From Elusimicrobia bacterium RIFOXYA2_FULL_39_19 (lineage in GTDB: Bacteria > Elusimicrobiota > Endomicrobiia > CG1-02-37-114 > XYA2-FULL-39-19): DNA of 55,570 nucleotides. The translations under genes were made by a program, and so were the position numbers. The stretch spans positions 1 to 55,570 of the forward strand of contig MGVC01000055.1 in NCBI GenBank assembly GCA_001800285.1, given 5' to 3'. Under the pieces are notes generated by a model. It was not told where the DNA came from, did not search any database, and saw nothing but the letters and a program-made list of their open reading frames with translations. Shown piece by piece: positions 20,399 to 30,015 of the stretch (its first letter is position 1; each line of letters starts with the position of its first letter).

Positions 20399-21520
20399 CT
20401 ATTTTAATTTTGAGCTTTTTTTTCTTAAAAATGCGGGCTTGTTCTGGTCATTTGATGAAAAATCATTATCAGCTGCGGACGAGTGCTGATTGAACAGGTT
20501 TCCCTGGTGGTGTGGTTTTTCTTCCGGTGTTGTAAAGGATCTTCTTCTTGTTCCCGCGGCAGGAAAACCGGTGGCAATCACGGTTACTTTTACTTTGTTT
20601 TCCAGTGTATTTTCAGTTACGTGGCCGAAATGGAGAGTGGCATTAGAGCTTACCAATTCTCTTATCATTTCCATGGCTTCCGTAAATTCTGTCAGTGTTA
20701 AATCCGGCCCGCTGGTAAAGTTTACCAGCACGCCTTTGGCGCCTTCAATAGAAACATTTTCCAGTAATGGCGATTTTAATGCCATGCCCACCGCGTCGGT
20801 AATTCTTGACTGGCCCTCGCCTTCGCCAACACCCATATGCGCTTCGCCTGCACCGGACATCATAGCTTTTACGTCAGCAAAATCAATATTCATTTCACCT
20901 GTTGAAGTGATAACGTCTGTGATTGACTGAATGGCCTGTCTTAATACGTCATCCGCCAGGCGCCAGGCTTCTGCAACTGTAATTTTATCTTTTATGCTTC
21001 TTAGTTTTTCATTGGGTATTACTATTAAAGTATCCGTGGCGTTTCTTATTTTATTTATGCCTTCTTCAGCAATATTGGATTTCGGTTCACCTTCAAAACT
21101 GAATGGTTTTGTTACCACTCCTACCGTTAACGCTCCTATGGATTTTGCAATTTCTGCTACCAGCGGTGCGGCTCCGGTGCCGGTGCCTTTTCCCATACCG
21201 GCAGTTACAAAAACCATGTCCGATCCCATAAGCTCGCCCTTAATTTCATCATAACTTTCTTCAGCTGCTTTTCTGCCTCTTTCTGGGTCACCGCCTACAC
21301 CCAGCCCCCTGGTAAGCTTAGGGCCAATTTGAATTTTTACCGGGGCTTCGGATTTTATAAGAACCTGCCTGTCAGTATTGGCTACTATGAAATCAACGCC
21401 TTTTACACCGGCCTGAATCATGCGGTTAACTGCGTTACCGCCTCCGCCGCCTACTCCGACAGCTTTAATTATGGCGCCTTTATCATTTGTTGATTCAGAG
21501 AAGTTAAATTTTATTTTCAT
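20399..21520 (-). CDS. ftsZ: Cell division protein FtsZ
   Basis: The 373-aa product has [14 protein letters not shown] (near 21-34), the tubulin signature at 108-116, the NFASP-type GTPase loop (NIDFADVK) and the C-terminal conserved peptide KPAFLRKK that binds FtsA. Oddity: the signature reads GMGKGTGTG, with Lys111 where most FtsZ proteins have Gly. It forms the Z ring. The ATG abuts the ftsA stop with no gap, so translation is probably coupled. Confidence 0.97.
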   Translation of the reverse strand: MKIKFNFSESTNDKGAIIKAVGVGGGGGNAVNRMIQAGVKGVDFIVANTDRQVLIKSEAPVKIQIGPKLTRGLGVGGDPERGRKAAEESYDEIKGELMGSDMVFVTAGMGKGTGTGAAPLVAEIAKSIGALTVGVVTKPFSFEGEPKSNIAEEGINKIRNATDTLIVIPNEKLRSIKDKITVAEAWRLADDVLRQAIQSITDVITSTGEMNIDFADVKAMMSGAGEAHMGVGEGEGQSRITDAVGMALKSPLLENVSIEGAKGVLVNFTSGPDLTLTEFTEAMEMIRELVSSNATLHFGHVTENTLENKVKVTVIATGFPAAGTRRRSFTTPEEKPHHQGNLFNQHSSAADNDFSSNDQNKPAFLRKKSSKLK

Positions 21521-22735
21521 TTATTTAAAAAATTTAGCGAGTCTTTTTAAAATAGGGCTTGAACGCAAGTTTGAACTCGGCCTGTGCCCTTCTGCCTGGC
21601 CGGGATGATATTTCAGCAAGCCGATAGCGGCTGCATACGACGGGTTTGATACAATTTCATTGGGCCCTCTGATGCCCTGCGGCAGGCCCAGGCGTGTTTC
21701 TATGCCGGTTACTTTTTCGCAGGCTTTTTCTATGCCTTCCAGCATAGACCCTCCGCCGGTTAAAATGATGCTTGGCGGTTCTACATCCTGATTTTTTATT
21801 TCATCCATAATTTTTTCAAATATTTCTTCCAGGCGGGGTGCGATAATTTCAGCCAGCTGTTTTCTATTGGTAGTTTTTAAAGCCCTGCCGTCAACACCGA
21901 TGTAATTAATGTCTTCACTGGTTTTTAACATGCCCGGAAAAGCAATACCGTGTTTTTCTTTTATTTCTCTTGCCTGAATAAGCGATGTTTTAAGCCCGTA
22001 GGAAATATCCTTGGTTATCAGATCGCTTCCCATCATAAGTTCCTTGCTTGATTTTATACAGCCTTCAGAATAAAATATCAGGCCCGTGGTTTGCCCGCCT
22101 AAATCTATCAGCAGGCAACCGAGTTCTTTTTCTTCGTTGGTTACTACCACATCTCCAACGGAAATAAGCCCGTATATGGGGGGTTCAATGGCGGTAAAGC
22201 CAGCCTGGGCCACGGATTTATAAATGTTATTTAAAGTTGTGCTGGAAGCGGTAATGATATGTATGAATACTTCCAGGTGGGTGCCTTCCATGCCGGTGGG
22301 GTCATGCACGCCTTTCTGCCTGTCTATCTGAAACTGCTGGGGAATGGCGTCAATGATTACGCGGTCTGCCTGCATGGGAATGGCTTTTGCATTTTCAATT
22401 ACGCTGGTTACGTCTTCTGCGGTTATTTCTTTGTCAGTTCTTAAAATTGCGGATACGCCTTTATTATTTACCGTTTCTATATGGGAGCCGCGGATACCCA
22501 GGTATACTTCGTGGATAACTTCGTCTATTTTGGTTTCGGATTCTTCAATTACTTTTTTTACGCCCAGGGCAGTTTCATTTATGTTTACTACTACGCCGCC
22601 GTTTACGCCGCGGCAGGGAATTATGGAGGAGGCAACAATTTCAATGGCTTCTTTGGTGGGGTCTGTTTTTCCGATTACGCAGGTTATCTGGCCGGACCCG
22701 ATATCAAGCCCGCAGACAAGTTCTTCTCTTGGCAT
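21521..22735 (-). CDS. ftsA: Cell division protein FtsA
   Basis: About 404 aa from the ATG at 22735, which has a GGGAGG site at the proper distance; a longer frame adds nine residues without a site. The actin-like nucleotide-binding motifs are LDIGSGQITCVIG near the start and LLIDLGGQTTGLIFY near 205. The C-terminal amphipathic helix SPILKRLAKFFK is the membrane-targeting sequence. FtsA links FtsZ to the membrane and recruits later division proteins. Confidence 0.96.
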   Translation of the reverse strand: MPREELVCGLDIGSGQITCVIGKTDPTKEAIEIVASSIIPCRGVNGGVVVNINETALGVKKVIEESETKIDEVIHEVYLGIRGSHIETVNNKGVSAILRTDKEITAEDVTSVIENAKAIPMQADRVIIDAIPQQFQIDRQKGVHDPTGMEGTHLEVFIHIITASSTTLNNIYKSVAQAGFTAIEPPIYGLISVGDVVVTNEEKELGCLLIDLGGQTTGLIFYSEGCIKSSKELMMGSDLITKDISYGLKTSLIQAREIKEKHGIAFPGMLKTSEDINYIGVDGRALKTTNRKQLAEIIAPRLEEIFEKIMDEIKNQDVEPPSIILTGGGSMLEGIEKACEKVTGIETRLGLPQGIRGPNEIVSNPSYAAAIGLLKYHPGQAEGHRPSSNLRSSPILKRLAKFFK

Positions 22736-22763
22736 TTTTTTACCTCCCGGCCGCAAATACAAA

Positions 22764-23645
22764 TTATCTTTTTACAGGTTTTTTTGTTTTTTCAGGCGCC
22801 GGTTTCAGTGTTGTTGGTTTTACTACCACTCTGCCTTCATTTGAAAGCTTAAGGTCAATATAATCAATGTCTTTATAATCTGTTTTGGCGCGCAGCATGG
22901 TATCGTCAAATACTTTGAGTTTTTCATCAAAACCGGTTTTATCCGGTGCGCCCCAGAAAACTTTAATGTTATCTCTTAAAATCAAAGTCACTTTGTCTTT
23001 ATTATTATACAATTTTAATACATTAAAATACAATTGGAAATTTTTCTTTTTCAGGGCATTTAAAAGGTAAACCGCATCTTCTGTAGAACGGAGCGAATCC
23101 GTTTCTAATACAGGAAGCGTAAAGGTGCTGTTTTCAATTTTAAAATATACCCTGTCTTCATCTATAAGGTTTAATTGCCCTTCTTTATAAATAAACGCCA
23201 GCGGGGTTCTTTCAGTAATTTCAAATTTAATAGTATCCGGGGGCAAGCGGTCAATAGCAATGGATTTAATAAACCGGAAATCCTTTATAGCCTTGGATTT
23301 TATGTTTACAAAGTAAGTTTTAATAAGGTTATCATCATATTTAATACTCAGGCTGTTGATAAATTTCTGTTTATCAACGGATTTCAGGCCGTTTACATAA
23401 ATATTTTTTATCTTAAAGTTGCCTGAACTGAAAAGTATACGATAAAATTTTCCTCCTCCGAAAACAAGCAGGACAGAAAGCACCCCGGTAATAATAAGAA
23501 ACTTAAAACTTGTTTTAAACCGCGACAAACTGTTCTGGCGCACTTTTGTGCGCACTTTAAAGTGATGTTTATATTTTGGTACGAACTTGTTTGAAGTCCG
23601 TTTTACGTTGAACCGTCTTTTAGGTTTTCTTTTAAACATTTTCAT
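22764..23645 (-). CDS. ftsQ: Cell division protein FtsQ
   Basis: The 293-aa product has a very basic cytoplasmic tail (residues 1-45), one transmembrane helix (FLIITGVLSVLLVFGGGKFY, about 49-68), then a POTRA domain (FKIKNIYVNGLKSVDKQKF) and the FtsQ beta domain containing ITERTPLAFIYKEG. It connects cytoplasmic and periplasmic division proteins. The ATG overlaps the ddl stop by 4 nt. The C-terminus is a Pro/Lys-rich tail. Confidence 0.92.
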   Translation of the reverse strand: MKMFKRKPKRRFNVKRTSNKFVPKYKHHFKVRTKVRQNSLSRFKTSFKFLIITGVLSVLLVFGGGKFYRILFSSGNFKIKNIYVNGLKSVDKQKFINSLSIKYDDNLIKTYFVNIKSKAIKDFRFIKSIAIDRLPPDTIKFEITERTPLAFIYKEGQLNLIDEDRVYFKIENSTFTLPVLETDSLRSTEDAVYLLNALKKKNFQLYFNVLKLYNNKDKVTLILRDNIKVFWGAPDKTGFDEKLKVFDDTMLRAKTDYKDIDYIDLKLSNEGRVVVKPTTLKPAPEKTKKPVKR

Positions 23646-24565
23646 TTTTTCAGAGATATGTTTATGATTTCTATAACAAGTTCAAGGAAACTTAATCCCG
23701 CGGCTCTTGCTGCATCAGGCAACAGCGAAGTCTCAGTAAGGCCCGGCAGAGTGTTTACTTCCAGGACATAAGGTTTATTGTCAGGGCTGAGGCGCACATC
23801 TACACGTGCCAGAGCTCTGCAGCCGAGAACTTTAAAGGCTTTATAAGAAGCTTCCTGCACTTTTTGCGTAACTTTTTTATCCAGTTTTGCAGGGACGATA
23901 TGTTTGGAGCCGCCGGAAGCATACTTTGCCTTAAAGTCATAAAATTTTCCCTTGATAGGAATAATTTCTATTACAGGCAGGGTTTTTTCACCAAGAATTG
24001 CTACAGTCAGCTCTTTTCCCGGAATAAATTTTTCTACCAAGGCCTGATTGTCATATTTAAAAGCAGTTTTTAGGCCGGTTTCAAATTCTTTTTTGGTTTT
24101 TGCTATGGTAACACCTAAGGCAGACCCCTGCATGAACGGTTTAACCACAACAGGAAACGGAAAAACAAGTTTGTTCGGTTTTTTTTCTGATTTATTTACT
24201 ACAAACCAATCAGGGGTAAGGACTTTGTGGTAATCAAACAGCTCTTTTGAAAATATTTTGTTCATTGCCAGCGCGCTGGAAAGGACCCCGCAGCCGGTAT
24301 AAGGAATATTGGCTGTTTCAAGGATTGCCTGTATGGTGCCGTCTTCGCCGAAAGGGCCGTGCAGGGTGTTAAAGGCAATATCAATTTTGTAATTTCCAAT
24401 TTTTTTAACGAAATTTCTGTCAACATCAATAGGCACTACCTTATACCCGCCCTGCTTAAGTGCTTTTATTACTGCCTGTCCGCTTTTTAGGCTGATTTCT
24501 CTTTCTGCAGACCAACCGCCGTAAAGCACGCCGATGGTTTTTCTTAATAATTGGTTTTTATTCAT
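23642..24565 (-). CDS. ddl: D-alanine--D-alanine ligase
   Basis: The 307-aa ATP-grasp enzyme joins two D-Ala for the peptidoglycan stem. Visible motifs are GGWSAEREISLKSG near the start, HGPFGEDGTIQAILE near 69, VVKPFMQGSALGVT in the ATP-grasp region, and the metal-binding EVNTLPGLTE near the C-terminus. Length is typical. It is the usual neighbour of ftsQ, with which it overlaps by 4 nt. Confidence 0.97.
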   Translation of the reverse strand: MNKNQLLRKTIGVLYGGWSAEREISLKSGQAVIKALKQGGYKVVPIDVDRNFVKKIGNYKIDIAFNTLHGPFGEDGTIQAILETANIPYTGCGVLSSALAMNKIFSKELFDYHKVLTPDWFVVNKSEKKPNKLVFPFPVVVKPFMQGSALGVTIAKTKKEFETGLKTAFKYDNQALVEKFIPGKELTVAILGEKTLPVIEIIPIKGKFYDFKAKYASGGSKHIVPAKLDKKVTQKVQEASYKAFKVLGCRALARVDVRLSPDNKPYVLEVNTLPGLTETSLLPDAARAAGLSFLELVIEIINISLKK

Positions 24566-24604
24566 TGTTTTCTCTCTCTTTTAGAAAAAGTTTATAAGAT
24601 AATA

Positions 24605-24695
24605 AGTTGATATGTTTATAAGTTAAGGATTTTTCTTACCATCCTAACACCTCGACTTCGCTCAGTGCAAGCATCCTATCAACCTATCAACTGTA
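24605..24695. repeat. Degenerate-word hairpin between ddl and murB
   Basis: The left arm AGTTGATATGTTTATAAGTT (near 24606) pairs imperfectly with the right arm ATCCTATCAACCTATCAACT (24676-24695). The loop contains CTCGACTTCGCTCAGTGCAA, a variant of the word at about 1531. The arms use GTTGATA words, a second vocabulary shared with 29930-30015. Confidence 0.65.
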
Positions 24696-24696
24696 T

Positions 24697-25599
24697 TTAT
24701 AGAATTTTAATTTCAGGCTCCAGCATAATGCCGGTATTTTCTTTTACTTTTTTTTGTATGGTTTCAATCAGTTCTTTTACATCTGAAGATTTTGCATTGC
24801 CGGTATTAATTATAAAGTTTGCGTGTTTTTCGCTTATCTGCGCGCCGCCAATTTTTAAACCGCGCAAACCGCAGGCGTCTATTAACTGCCAGGCTTTTTT
24901 TTCCGGAGGATTTTTAAACACAGACCCCGCGCTAGGTACGCTTAACGGCTGGGTTTCGGCACGGTTAAGCATATAATCAGTAATTTTTTTCACTATAGTT
25001 TCATTTGGCGCGAAATCCAGCAGAAACTCTGCTGAAAGTACTATGTATTGTGCCAAGCTTGAGTGCCTGTAGGAAAAAGACAGTTCATTTTTTCTAAGGT
25101 CTATTATACCGCCGTCAGGCTTTAATACTGTAACGGAAGAAAGTTTATCTGAAATACTTCCGTATTTTGTGCCGGTATTCATTATTAACGCGCCGCCTAC
25201 AGTTCCGGGTATGCCCGCCAGGCATTCTGTGCCGGAAGCAAAATTATCCGCGCATTTTTTTATTAAAAGAGGCAGAGTTACGCCTGCCCCGGCTTTTATA
25301 ACAACCTTATTTCCCTGGTTTAAAGCCTGCGTTTGGATAAAAATTCCGCGTAAATGCAGGACTACGCCTTCAAAACCTTTGTCATCAATGAGCAGATTGG
25401 AGCCGAGGCCCATAATAAAAAACGGGAAACTGTTTGCCTTGCACGCGCTTACAATATTCTGAAGTTCTTCATGCGTTTTCGGCTCTATATAAACCGGCGC
25501 CGGCCCGCCTATTTTAAAGGTAGTGTGTTTTGCCAGCGGTTCATCAAGCTTCATTTCAAAACCCTGGCCGGAAAAAACCTCTTTAATGGCATTACCCAT
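24697..25599 (-). CDS. murB: UDP-N-acetylenolpyruvoylglucosamine reductase
   Basis: The 300-aa FAD enzyme reduces enolpyruvyl-UDP-GlcNAc to UDP-MurNAc. FAD-binding motifs are FIMGLGSNLLIDDKGFEGVV and LAGIPGTVGGALIMNTG, and the catalytic serine is in SAGSVFKNP near 230. Ends at MLEPEIKIL, as expected of the family. It is six bases downstream of murC. Confidence 0.96.
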   Translation of the reverse strand: MGNAIKEVFSGQGFEMKLDEPLAKHTTFKIGGPAPVYIEPKTHEELQNIVSACKANSFPFFIMGLGSNLLIDDKGFEGVVLHLRGIFIQTQALNQGNKVVIKAGAGVTLPLLIKKCADNFASGTECLAGIPGTVGGALIMNTGTKYGSISDKLSSVTVLKPDGGIIDLRKNELSFSYRHSSLAQYIVLSAEFLLDFAPNETIVKKITDYMLNRAETQPLSVPSAGSVFKNPPEKKAWQLIDACGLRGLKIGGAQISEKHANFIINTGNAKSSDVKELIETIQKKVKENTGIMLEPEIKIL

Positions 25600-25605
25600 A
25601 AGATT

Positions 25606-26985
25606 TTAGCGTAATTTAAGCTGTTCCTGAATTTTCCCGTTTAATTTCCACACATCGCCGGCTCCCAGGGTAAGCACCACGTCGCCGGGTTTGATTTCTT
25701 TAACCAATTTTTCAAAATTAAACATTTCTATATTGTTTTTATGTTTTTTCGCTTCATTTAAAATCAGTTTTGAACTGACGCCCTTAATAGGTTTTTCGCT
25801 GGCGGGGTAAATTTCACAAAGCCTGATTAAATCCGCGTCGCCAAAAACTTTTCCAAATTTTTTATAAAGAATTTTTGTGCGTGTATACCTGTGCGGCTGG
25901 AAAATGGCAATTATGCGTTTGTTTTTATAGCTGTCCCGCAGGGCTTTTATGGTAGCCTGCACTTCGGTGGGGTGGTGGCCGTAATCATCTATGAAAATTA
26001 TTTCGTCTTGTGAATGGGCCATGCCTATTCTGCCTTTAATTTCCAGGCGCCTGCCTACACCAACAAAATCCTTTAGCGCTTTTTTAATTTTTACAATGGG
26101 AATACCAAGCTCTATGCCGCAGCAGATAGCTGATAGAGCATTCTGCACGTTATGCGCCCCGGGTACGCTTAACTCAAACCTGCCTAATGACTTATTGTTT
26201 TTAAATACGTCAAAACAGCTGCCCTGAAAGTTTGCTTCTATATTTTTTGCCGTATAATCTGCGTCCGTATTAAGCCCGTAGGTAAAGTAACGGCGCGTAA
26301 TTTTTGGCAGAATGGATTTTATTACAGGATTATTAACGCACAGTATGCCGAAACCGTAAAAAGGGATTTTGTTTATGTATTCAATAAATGATGCGGTAAG
26401 TTTTTCAAACGTGCCGTAATAATCCAGGTGGTCATCATCAATATTGGTAACGGTAATAATTGCCGGGGAAAGTTTTAAAAAGGAGCCGTCGCTTTCATCG
26501 GCTTCCGCTACTAAAAAATCTCCCTGGCCCAGCTTGGCGCCGGTAGAGCCGAAATTTTTTACCCGGCCTCCTATGACAACCGTGGGGTCTAGCCCGCCGT
26601 ACTGCAGTACAAGCGACGTCATGGAAGTGGTGGTAGTTTTGCCATGCGTGCCGGCAATGCCTACGGTATATTTCAAACGCGCTATTTCTGCCAGCATCTC
26701 TATGCGGGGAATAACGGGGATTTTTCTTTTCTGGACTTCCAGTACTTCCGGGTTTGTTTTGGCTATGGCGGTAGAGGTAACTACTACATCAACATTTTTT
26801 ATGTTTGATGCCTGATGCTTTGTAAATATTTTTGCGCCTAAATCTTCCAGATGCCTGGTGGTTTCAGTGGCGTACATATCTGACCCGCTAACGTTGTAGC
26901 CTAAGTTAAGCAGTACTTCTGCTATGCCGGACATGCCTGACCCGCCGATTCCTACCATATGAATATTTTCAAATTTCCGAAACAT
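25606..26985 (-). CDS. murC: UDP-N-acetylmuramate--L-alanine ligase
   Basis: The 459-aa Mur ligase adds L-Ala to UDP-MurNAc. The N-terminal UDP-binding loop is GIGGSGMSGIAEVL (near 13-26), the ATP-binding P-loop is GTHGKTTTTSM (near 113-123), and EADESDGSFL and DDYGHHPTE are the Mur ligase catalytic motifs. A strong AGGAGG site precedes the ATG. It is the first gene of the murC-murB-ddl-ftsQ-ftsA-ftsZ order. Confidence 0.97.
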   Translation of the reverse strand: MFRKFENIHMVGIGGSGMSGIAEVLLNLGYNVSGSDMYATETTRHLEDLGAKIFTKHQASNIKNVDVVVTSTAIAKTNPEVLEVQKRKIPVIPRIEMLAEIARLKYTVGIAGTHGKTTTTSMTSLVLQYGGLDPTVVIGGRVKNFGSTGAKLGQGDFLVAEADESDGSFLKLSPAIITVTNIDDDHLDYYGTFEKLTASFIEYINKIPFYGFGILCVNNPVIKSILPKITRRYFTYGLNTDADYTAKNIEANFQGSCFDVFKNNKSLGRFELSVPGAHNVQNALSAICCGIELGIPIVKIKKALKDFVGVGRRLEIKGRIGMAHSQDEIIFIDDYGHHPTEVQATIKALRDSYKNKRIIAIFQPHRYTRTKILYKKFGKVFGDADLIRLCEIYPASEKPIKGVSSKLILNEAKKHKNNIEMFNFEKLVKEIKPGDVVLTLGAGDVWKLNGKIQEQLKLR

Positions 26986-27301
26986 TAAGCCTCCTTAAAA
27001 AATCTTAATCGCCAACCTATTCGCCAACTTAATCGCCAACCTTTATTTTGAGTATACTTTCTTTTTATGGTTTATCAAGCCTGAATCTGTGCACACTCCA
27101 TATTGAATAACTCAAAACTCTTAAAATCTTAAACTTTCTACCGGCACAGCTACTAAAAAAGTAGGATGCTGCTAATTTGTCTAGAAAGTCAGTGGTTTTA
27201 AACTAAATTTAATAGTATTGATTTTTGACGAAACATATAGAAATCATTTTCAATATTATCTAACCAAATATCCCTATACATACACATAAAATCTAAGCAG
27301 T
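26986..27301. other. Gap upstream of murC with a short direct-repeat array
   Basis: About 316 bp with no gene. Near 27006-27042 the word TCGCCAAC recurs three times at about 12-bp spacing, separated by CTTAA or CTAT. The rest is AT-rich and may hold the murC promoter. I see no strong hairpin. Confidence 0.5.
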
Positions 27302-28036
27302 TTACCAGTTTAGAGTTGCCCCAACGGAAAAAACAAATATGTCTGTATTATATGACTTATACGATTTACCAAAAAAATATTTCGTATCTATATCAATTCT
27401 AGAAAAATCATTACTAAATAATTCAAAACCAACATCTACAACAGGGCATGGAATTTGCCGCCATTCTTCTTCTTTATCTAAATTCATATTTCTATCTTTC
27501 CATTTTTCTTTAATATCATAGTATTCTTCATCACGTTGATAACTCACTCTTTGTAATGAAATTCCTCCACCCATATATGCGGAGATAAATTTTGTTTTTA
27601 AATAACGATATTTTAATAATGTAGTTAATAAATATGAACTGTCCAGTTTTTTAGAATTTTCTATAATACCTTCTTCGTTTTGTTGTGCTTGGTTATTATA
27701 GAATATTCCGTTTATTTTCTCGTCTTTTTCTAACATATATATAAATATACTAAAAGGATGACTTTCAATTACCCAGTTGGAGGCAGCGGAATATCTAAAA
27801 TAAAAAATACCAATACTACCGGCAAGATGTTTTGTATTACTATCGTTTGTTCCATTTCCTATTCCAATTTCTGATATACCGAGACTGAATCTTTTAGATT
27901 TAACTGATGTTGTTTTGTCTTTATCAAGTTGAATATAACTTTTTTTTATAGCAAAAACTTGGGTGCCTGCAAATTGCGACAATATTATGAAAATTAATAC
28001 TGTAAATAATTTTCGTTTAATTTTTATAGATTCCAT
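27302..28036 (-). CDS. Putative outer-membrane beta-barrel protein
   Basis: The 244-aa product has a basic N-terminus, a hydrophobic signal core and a likely signal peptidase site near TQVFA|IKK (about residue 29). The mature part has alternating short strands (SIGIFYFRYSAASNW, FISAYMGGGISLQRV) and ends FSVGATLNW with a terminal aromatic residue, the pattern of an outer-membrane barrel recognised by BamA. No specific family is recognised. Its AT content is higher than that of neighbouring core genes. Confidence 0.6.
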   Translation of the reverse strand: MESIKIKRKLFTVLIFIILSQFAGTQVFAIKKSYIQLDKDKTTSVKSKRFSLGISEIGIGNGTNDSNTKHLAGSIGIFYFRYSAASNWVIESHPFSIFIYMLEKDEKINGIFYNNQAQQNEEGIIENSKKLDSSYLLTTLLKYRYLKTKFISAYMGGGISLQRVSYQRDEEYYDIKEKWKDRNMNLDKEEEWRQIPCPVVDVGFELFSNDFSRIDIDTKYFFGKSYKSYNTDIFVFSVGATLNW

Positions 28037-28258
28037 TTTTTAGATTATAAGAATTTTGTGGTCAGGTCTTTACAATTAATGCATTAACTTTTCTCGTAAA
28101 CATCCAACAATTGATTTCTTTACAGTCTTTGAGAAATCAATCAAACTTCCAAACTTCTGACTTGTTGTCCTTCGATTACACTCAGGATTTGCAACAAAAA
28201 TCATTTTTTACCAATACTAGTGTTTTGCCCAAAAAGCATGAATTATTTAGTGCCAGTT

Positions 28259-28645
28259 TTATTTTTTAAATTCTGCTTTTACTGTGGTTACTATTCCGCC
28301 GCGGGTATTAAAAAGCGCTTCTACGGACATTTCAAGCGGCTTGCAGCAGCCCACTGAATCATCAAGAATACGGTTTACTACGCTTTCGTGCACAATGCCT
28401 ACATTTCTGAAAGACTGCAAATATAGTTTAAGCGATTTAAGTTCAATAAGTTTTGTGTCCGGTACATATTTTACGGTGATTACGGCAAAATCCGGCAGGC
28501 CGCTCCAGGGGCAAACGCAGGAAAATTCATTATTAACTGCAGTAATTTCTGTTTTTCTACCCGCATATTCAAAATTTATGGCTTGCAGTACCTTTGGTGT
28601 AATATTTTTTATTTTTCTTACATCATAAGACAATTTGTTTTTCAT
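28259..28645 (-). CDS. queF: NADPH-dependent 7-cyano-7-deazaguanine reductase (QueF)
   Basis: The 128-aa product is a unimodular QueF, which reduces preQ0 to preQ1 in queuosine synthesis. The catalytic Cys45 lies in FSCVCPWSGLPDFA, with the general acid Asp52 in the same motif. ELKSLKLYLQSFRN (near 69-81) is the QueF signature distinguishing it from FolE. An AATGAGG site precedes the ATG. The gene heads away from an NTPase, queC and queD, which lie upstream in the same block. Confidence 0.94.
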   Translation of the reverse strand: MKNKLSYDVRKIKNITPKVLQAINFEYAGRKTEITAVNNEFSCVCPWSGLPDFAVITVKYVPDTKLIELKSLKLYLQSFRNVGIVHESVVNRILDDSVGCCKPLEMSVEALFNTRGGIVTTVKAEFKK

Positions 28646-28670
28646 AAAACCTCATTTTGATGAAATTATT

Positions 28671-29195
28671 TCAATTTTCCAGCCAGGCACGTACCTGCTT
28701 TTTAATATCCACTATATTTTCTCTATCAAGCACCAGAAGAGAAGTGTCAGACATTGCTTTAACTTCATCTGTAAACGGCTGCGCCCCGAAGCGTATGGTA
28801 GCCAGCAGGCGGTTTGGTGCTGTAATGCACTTTAAAAGCGCTTCAGTAAATACCGGGGAAAGTGTTTCTATAACACCTATTTCGTCTATTACTACAATTT
28901 TATTTTCGTTTAATGTTTTGCGCATTTCTTTAACGCCGATGTTTTCAAGAACCTGCAAATCAACGCCATACTTATTGATTTTATTTTTGCTTTTTAAACC
29001 TTTAGAAGCCAGTATGCCTTCGGAGCCGGAAAAAGTTTTTAGTTTAAAGCCCAGGCGTTTTTTGTTTTCATCAAGAATATCTTCTGTGTAGAATCCGCCT
29101 ATTTCCGAAACATAGGGAAGCACGGAATCTTTTATCAGCGTGGTTTTGCCAGCGCCGGGTTTGCCGGTTATAAAAAGGTTTTTACTTTTTATCAT
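28671..29195 (-). CDS. THEP1-type nucleoside-triphosphatase
   Basis: The 174-aa product has Walker A GKPGAGKTTLI (near 11-21), the family's GGFYTEDI segment, and Walker B KIVVIDEIGVIE near 99-110. These match the THEP1/NTPase_1 family, whose members hydrolyse nucleoside triphosphates in vitro with no settled cellular role. Here it sits inside the queuosine block between queF and queC. A link to that pathway is only suggested by position. Confidence 0.85.
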   Translation of the reverse strand: MIKSKNLFITGKPGAGKTTLIKDSVLPYVSEIGGFYTEDILDENKKRLGFKLKTFSGSEGILASKGLKSKNKINKYGVDLQVLENIGVKEMRKTLNENKIVVIDEIGVIETLSPVFTEALLKCITAPNRLLATIRFGAQPFTDEVKAMSDTSLLVLDRENIVDIKKQVRAWLEN

Positions 29196-29265
29196 AAGCT
29201 TAAATGCTTCTCAACTGCGCTTCGCTTTGTTTGAAGACTAATTCATTTAGGGATAGAAACAATAG

Positions 29266-29916
29266 TTAATTCGCCGGGTCAACAAGTCCGGTTTCAGAAA
29301 AACCTTTTGCGCGCAACTTGCACGAATCGCATTTTCCGCAGGGCTTCAAACCGCCCGCATAGCAGGACCAGGTATATTTCAAAGGAACGTTTAATTTACG
29401 TCCCAGCGCAATAATTTCTTTTTTAGTTTTATTTATCAGCGGTGTTTTAACAGTTATATTTTTAATTCCCAGAACTTTAATTAAATTATTCCAGCTCTTA
29501 AAATAATCCGGCCGGCAGTCAGGGTAACCGCTGAAATCCAGCGCATTTGCTCCTATAAAAATTGCCTGCGCTTTAATAGTTTCCGCATAAGAAAGCGCAA
29601 AGGAAATAAATATGGTGTTTCTTGCCGGCACGTAAGTGGACGGCAGTGCATTTTTTCCTATATTTTCAAGAGCGTTATGAGGAATGCTTATGGCGCTGTC
29701 TAAAAGCGCACTGCCTTTCCAAGGCAGGTTCATCTTTATAATTTTAAACGGTGATTTTGACAGTTTGGCTATTTTAACGGCTGATTTTAATTCTTTTTTA
29801 TGTTTCTGGCCGTAATCAAAAAGCAGACAGAAGGTTTTATAGCCCTCTTTTTTTGCCTGGTACAGCGTAACTGCAGAATCCAGCCCGCCTGAAAGTAAAA
29901 TAATTGCTTTTTTCAT
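29266..29916 (-). CDS. queC: 7-cyano-7-deazaguanine synthase (QueC)
   Basis: The 216-aa product has the PP-loop SGGLDSA (near 8-14) and the C-terminal zinc site built of four cysteines in SCYAGGLKPCGKCDSC. QueC converts 7-carboxy-7-deazaguanine to preQ0 with ATP and ammonia. It belongs with queF and queD in this block. No queE is visible in the window. Confidence 0.96.
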   Translation of the reverse strand: MKKAIILLSGGLDSAVTLYQAKKEGYKTFCLLFDYGQKHKKELKSAVKIAKLSKSPFKIIKMNLPWKGSALLDSAISIPHNALENIGKNALPSTYVPARNTIFISFALSYAETIKAQAIFIGANALDFSGYPDCRPDYFKSWNNLIKVLGIKNITVKTPLINKTKKEIIALGRKLNVPLKYTWSCYAGGLKPCGKCDSCKLRAKGFSETGLVDPAN

Positions 29917-29929
29917 AATGAGTCAGTTT

Positions 29930-30015
29930 ATATGTTGATAAGTTTATTGGATGATAAGCAAAAACTTTAATTCTTAACTTTTTTACTTATCAACCTACCA
30001 ACCTATCAACTTATT
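29930..30015. repeat. Degenerate-word hairpin between queC and queD
   Basis: The left part has TATATGTTGATAAGTTTATT and the right part ACTTATCAACCTACCAACC followed by TATCAACTTA, mutually complementary with mismatches. Shares the GTTGATA vocabulary with 24605-24695. Confidence 0.65.
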
